Of a DNA stretch of 64,000 nucleotides, positions 63,858 through 64,000 are shown piece after piece. Numbering within the stretch: position 1 is the stretch's first letter; each line of letters starts with the position of its first letter. Source of the stretch: Proteobacteria bacterium SG_bin4 (GTDB lineage Bacteria; Pseudomonadota; Gammaproteobacteria; Burkholderiales; Nitrosomonadaceae); the NCBI GenBank assembly GCA_002083395.1, contig LWDH01000036.1, positions 52,551 through 116,550 on the forward strand, read 5' to 3'. The notes beneath the pieces were generated by a model that was not told where the DNA came from, ran no database searches, and was given only the letters and a program-made list of their open reading frames with translations. The translations under genes were made by a program, and so were the position numbers.

Positions 63858-64000
63858 TTACGCAGGATTAGCGCCATCGGATTTACGTTTGCGCATCATG
63901 AAGAAAGCAGCGGCACCGACAACCACTAACAAAATCGGTCCAATGATCACTATCTTAGGTGTTGGCCTTCCTTCCCCGACTGAGAACGGAAACCTTGATA
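63858..64000 (-). CDS. Membrane-anchored protein, C-terminal part only
   Basis: The last 47 codons of a gene running in from the right edge. The end reads as a hydrophobic helix (IVIIGPILLVVVGAAAFFMM) followed by RKRKSDGANPA. This is a C-terminal anchor with a basic cytoplasmic stop-transfer, preceded by a polar Pro/Gly segment. The main domain is outside the window, so no function can be given. Confidence 0.7.
   Translation of the reverse strand, partial: SRFPFSVGEGRPTPKIVIIGPILLVVVGAAAFFMMRKRKSDGANPA

Noticed and set aside
1..64000. CRISPR array or complete prophage
   Set aside because: No regularly spaced direct repeats and no phage structural, integrase or terminase genes were seen; the GH19 gene is isolated.

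Overview
The window looks like a chromosomal segment of a chemolithoautotrophic betaproteobacterium, most probably a Nitrosomonas-type ammonia oxidiser (Nitrosomonadaceae). The main supports are a red-type (form IC-like) RuBisCO operon with its CbbX activase and a divergent cbbR, PEP-CTERM surface proteins, many c-di-GMP genes, type IV pilus genes, and the housekeeping blocks pilC-pilD-coaE-zapD, hemC-hemD-hemY and queA-tgt-yajC-secD-secF. No amo, hao or rRNA genes are present, so the taxonomic call is an inference.

Layout. 0-8 kb: a partial Gly/Asp-rich secreted protein, glmS, a UshA-like lipoprotein nucleotidase, then a pair made of a RoxA-like di-haem cytochrome lipoprotein and a cytochrome P450. 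8-20 kb: a small lipoprotein, a Mut7-C nuclease-like protein, an ExbB-ExbD-TonB-like set, a c-di-GMP pair (a degenerate HD-GYP protein and a GGDEF-degenerate EAL protein), a GH19 lysin overlapping a small secreted protein, mutL and two membrane proteins. 20-28 kb: carbon metabolism, with ppsA and its regulator ppsR, cbbR, cbbL, cbbS, a structured intergenic element with a possible 43-codon gene, cbbX and a cbbX-linked gene. 28-45 kb: a diguanylate cyclase, zapD-coaE-pilD-pilC, an epimerase-like protein, a ferredoxin reductase, haem biosynthesis, ppc, an orphan inactive M16 protein, rsmD, coaD and a ferredoxin. 45-50 kb: two HDOD proteins, pilT and pilU. 50-57 kb is the accessory part: a decayed IS481 transposase, three PEP-CTERM genes (two tandem HAF-repeat paralogues, the vestigial start of another copy, and a third unrelated gene with nearly the same sorting tail), a cluster of three DnaA boxes, a 145-bp MITE and an unknown coiled-coil membrane protein. 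57-64 kb: tRNA-Leu(CAA), queA, tgt, yajC, secD, secF, dedA and the 3' end of a membrane-anchored protein.

How parts fit together. PpsA/PpsR, Ppc and RuBisCO/CbbX serve carbon fixation and anaplerosis around phosphoenolpyruvate. The HD-GYP, EAL, GGDEF and EAL-HDOD proteins together with pilT/pilU and pilC/pilD suggest c-di-GMP-tuned surface motility and attachment. The PEP-CTERM proteins would be extracellular-matrix or envelope cargo; no exosortase lies in the window.

The observations I rate highest are: the 118-nt three-helix element plus small ORF between cbbS and cbbX; two gapless 145-bp copies of a MITE whose ends and CTAA duplication point to an IS5-type transposase; the DnaA-box cluster; the tandem HAF/PEP-CTERM array with its vestigial copy and shared tail; the GH19/secreted-partner overlapping pair; and the RoxA-like/P450 pair.
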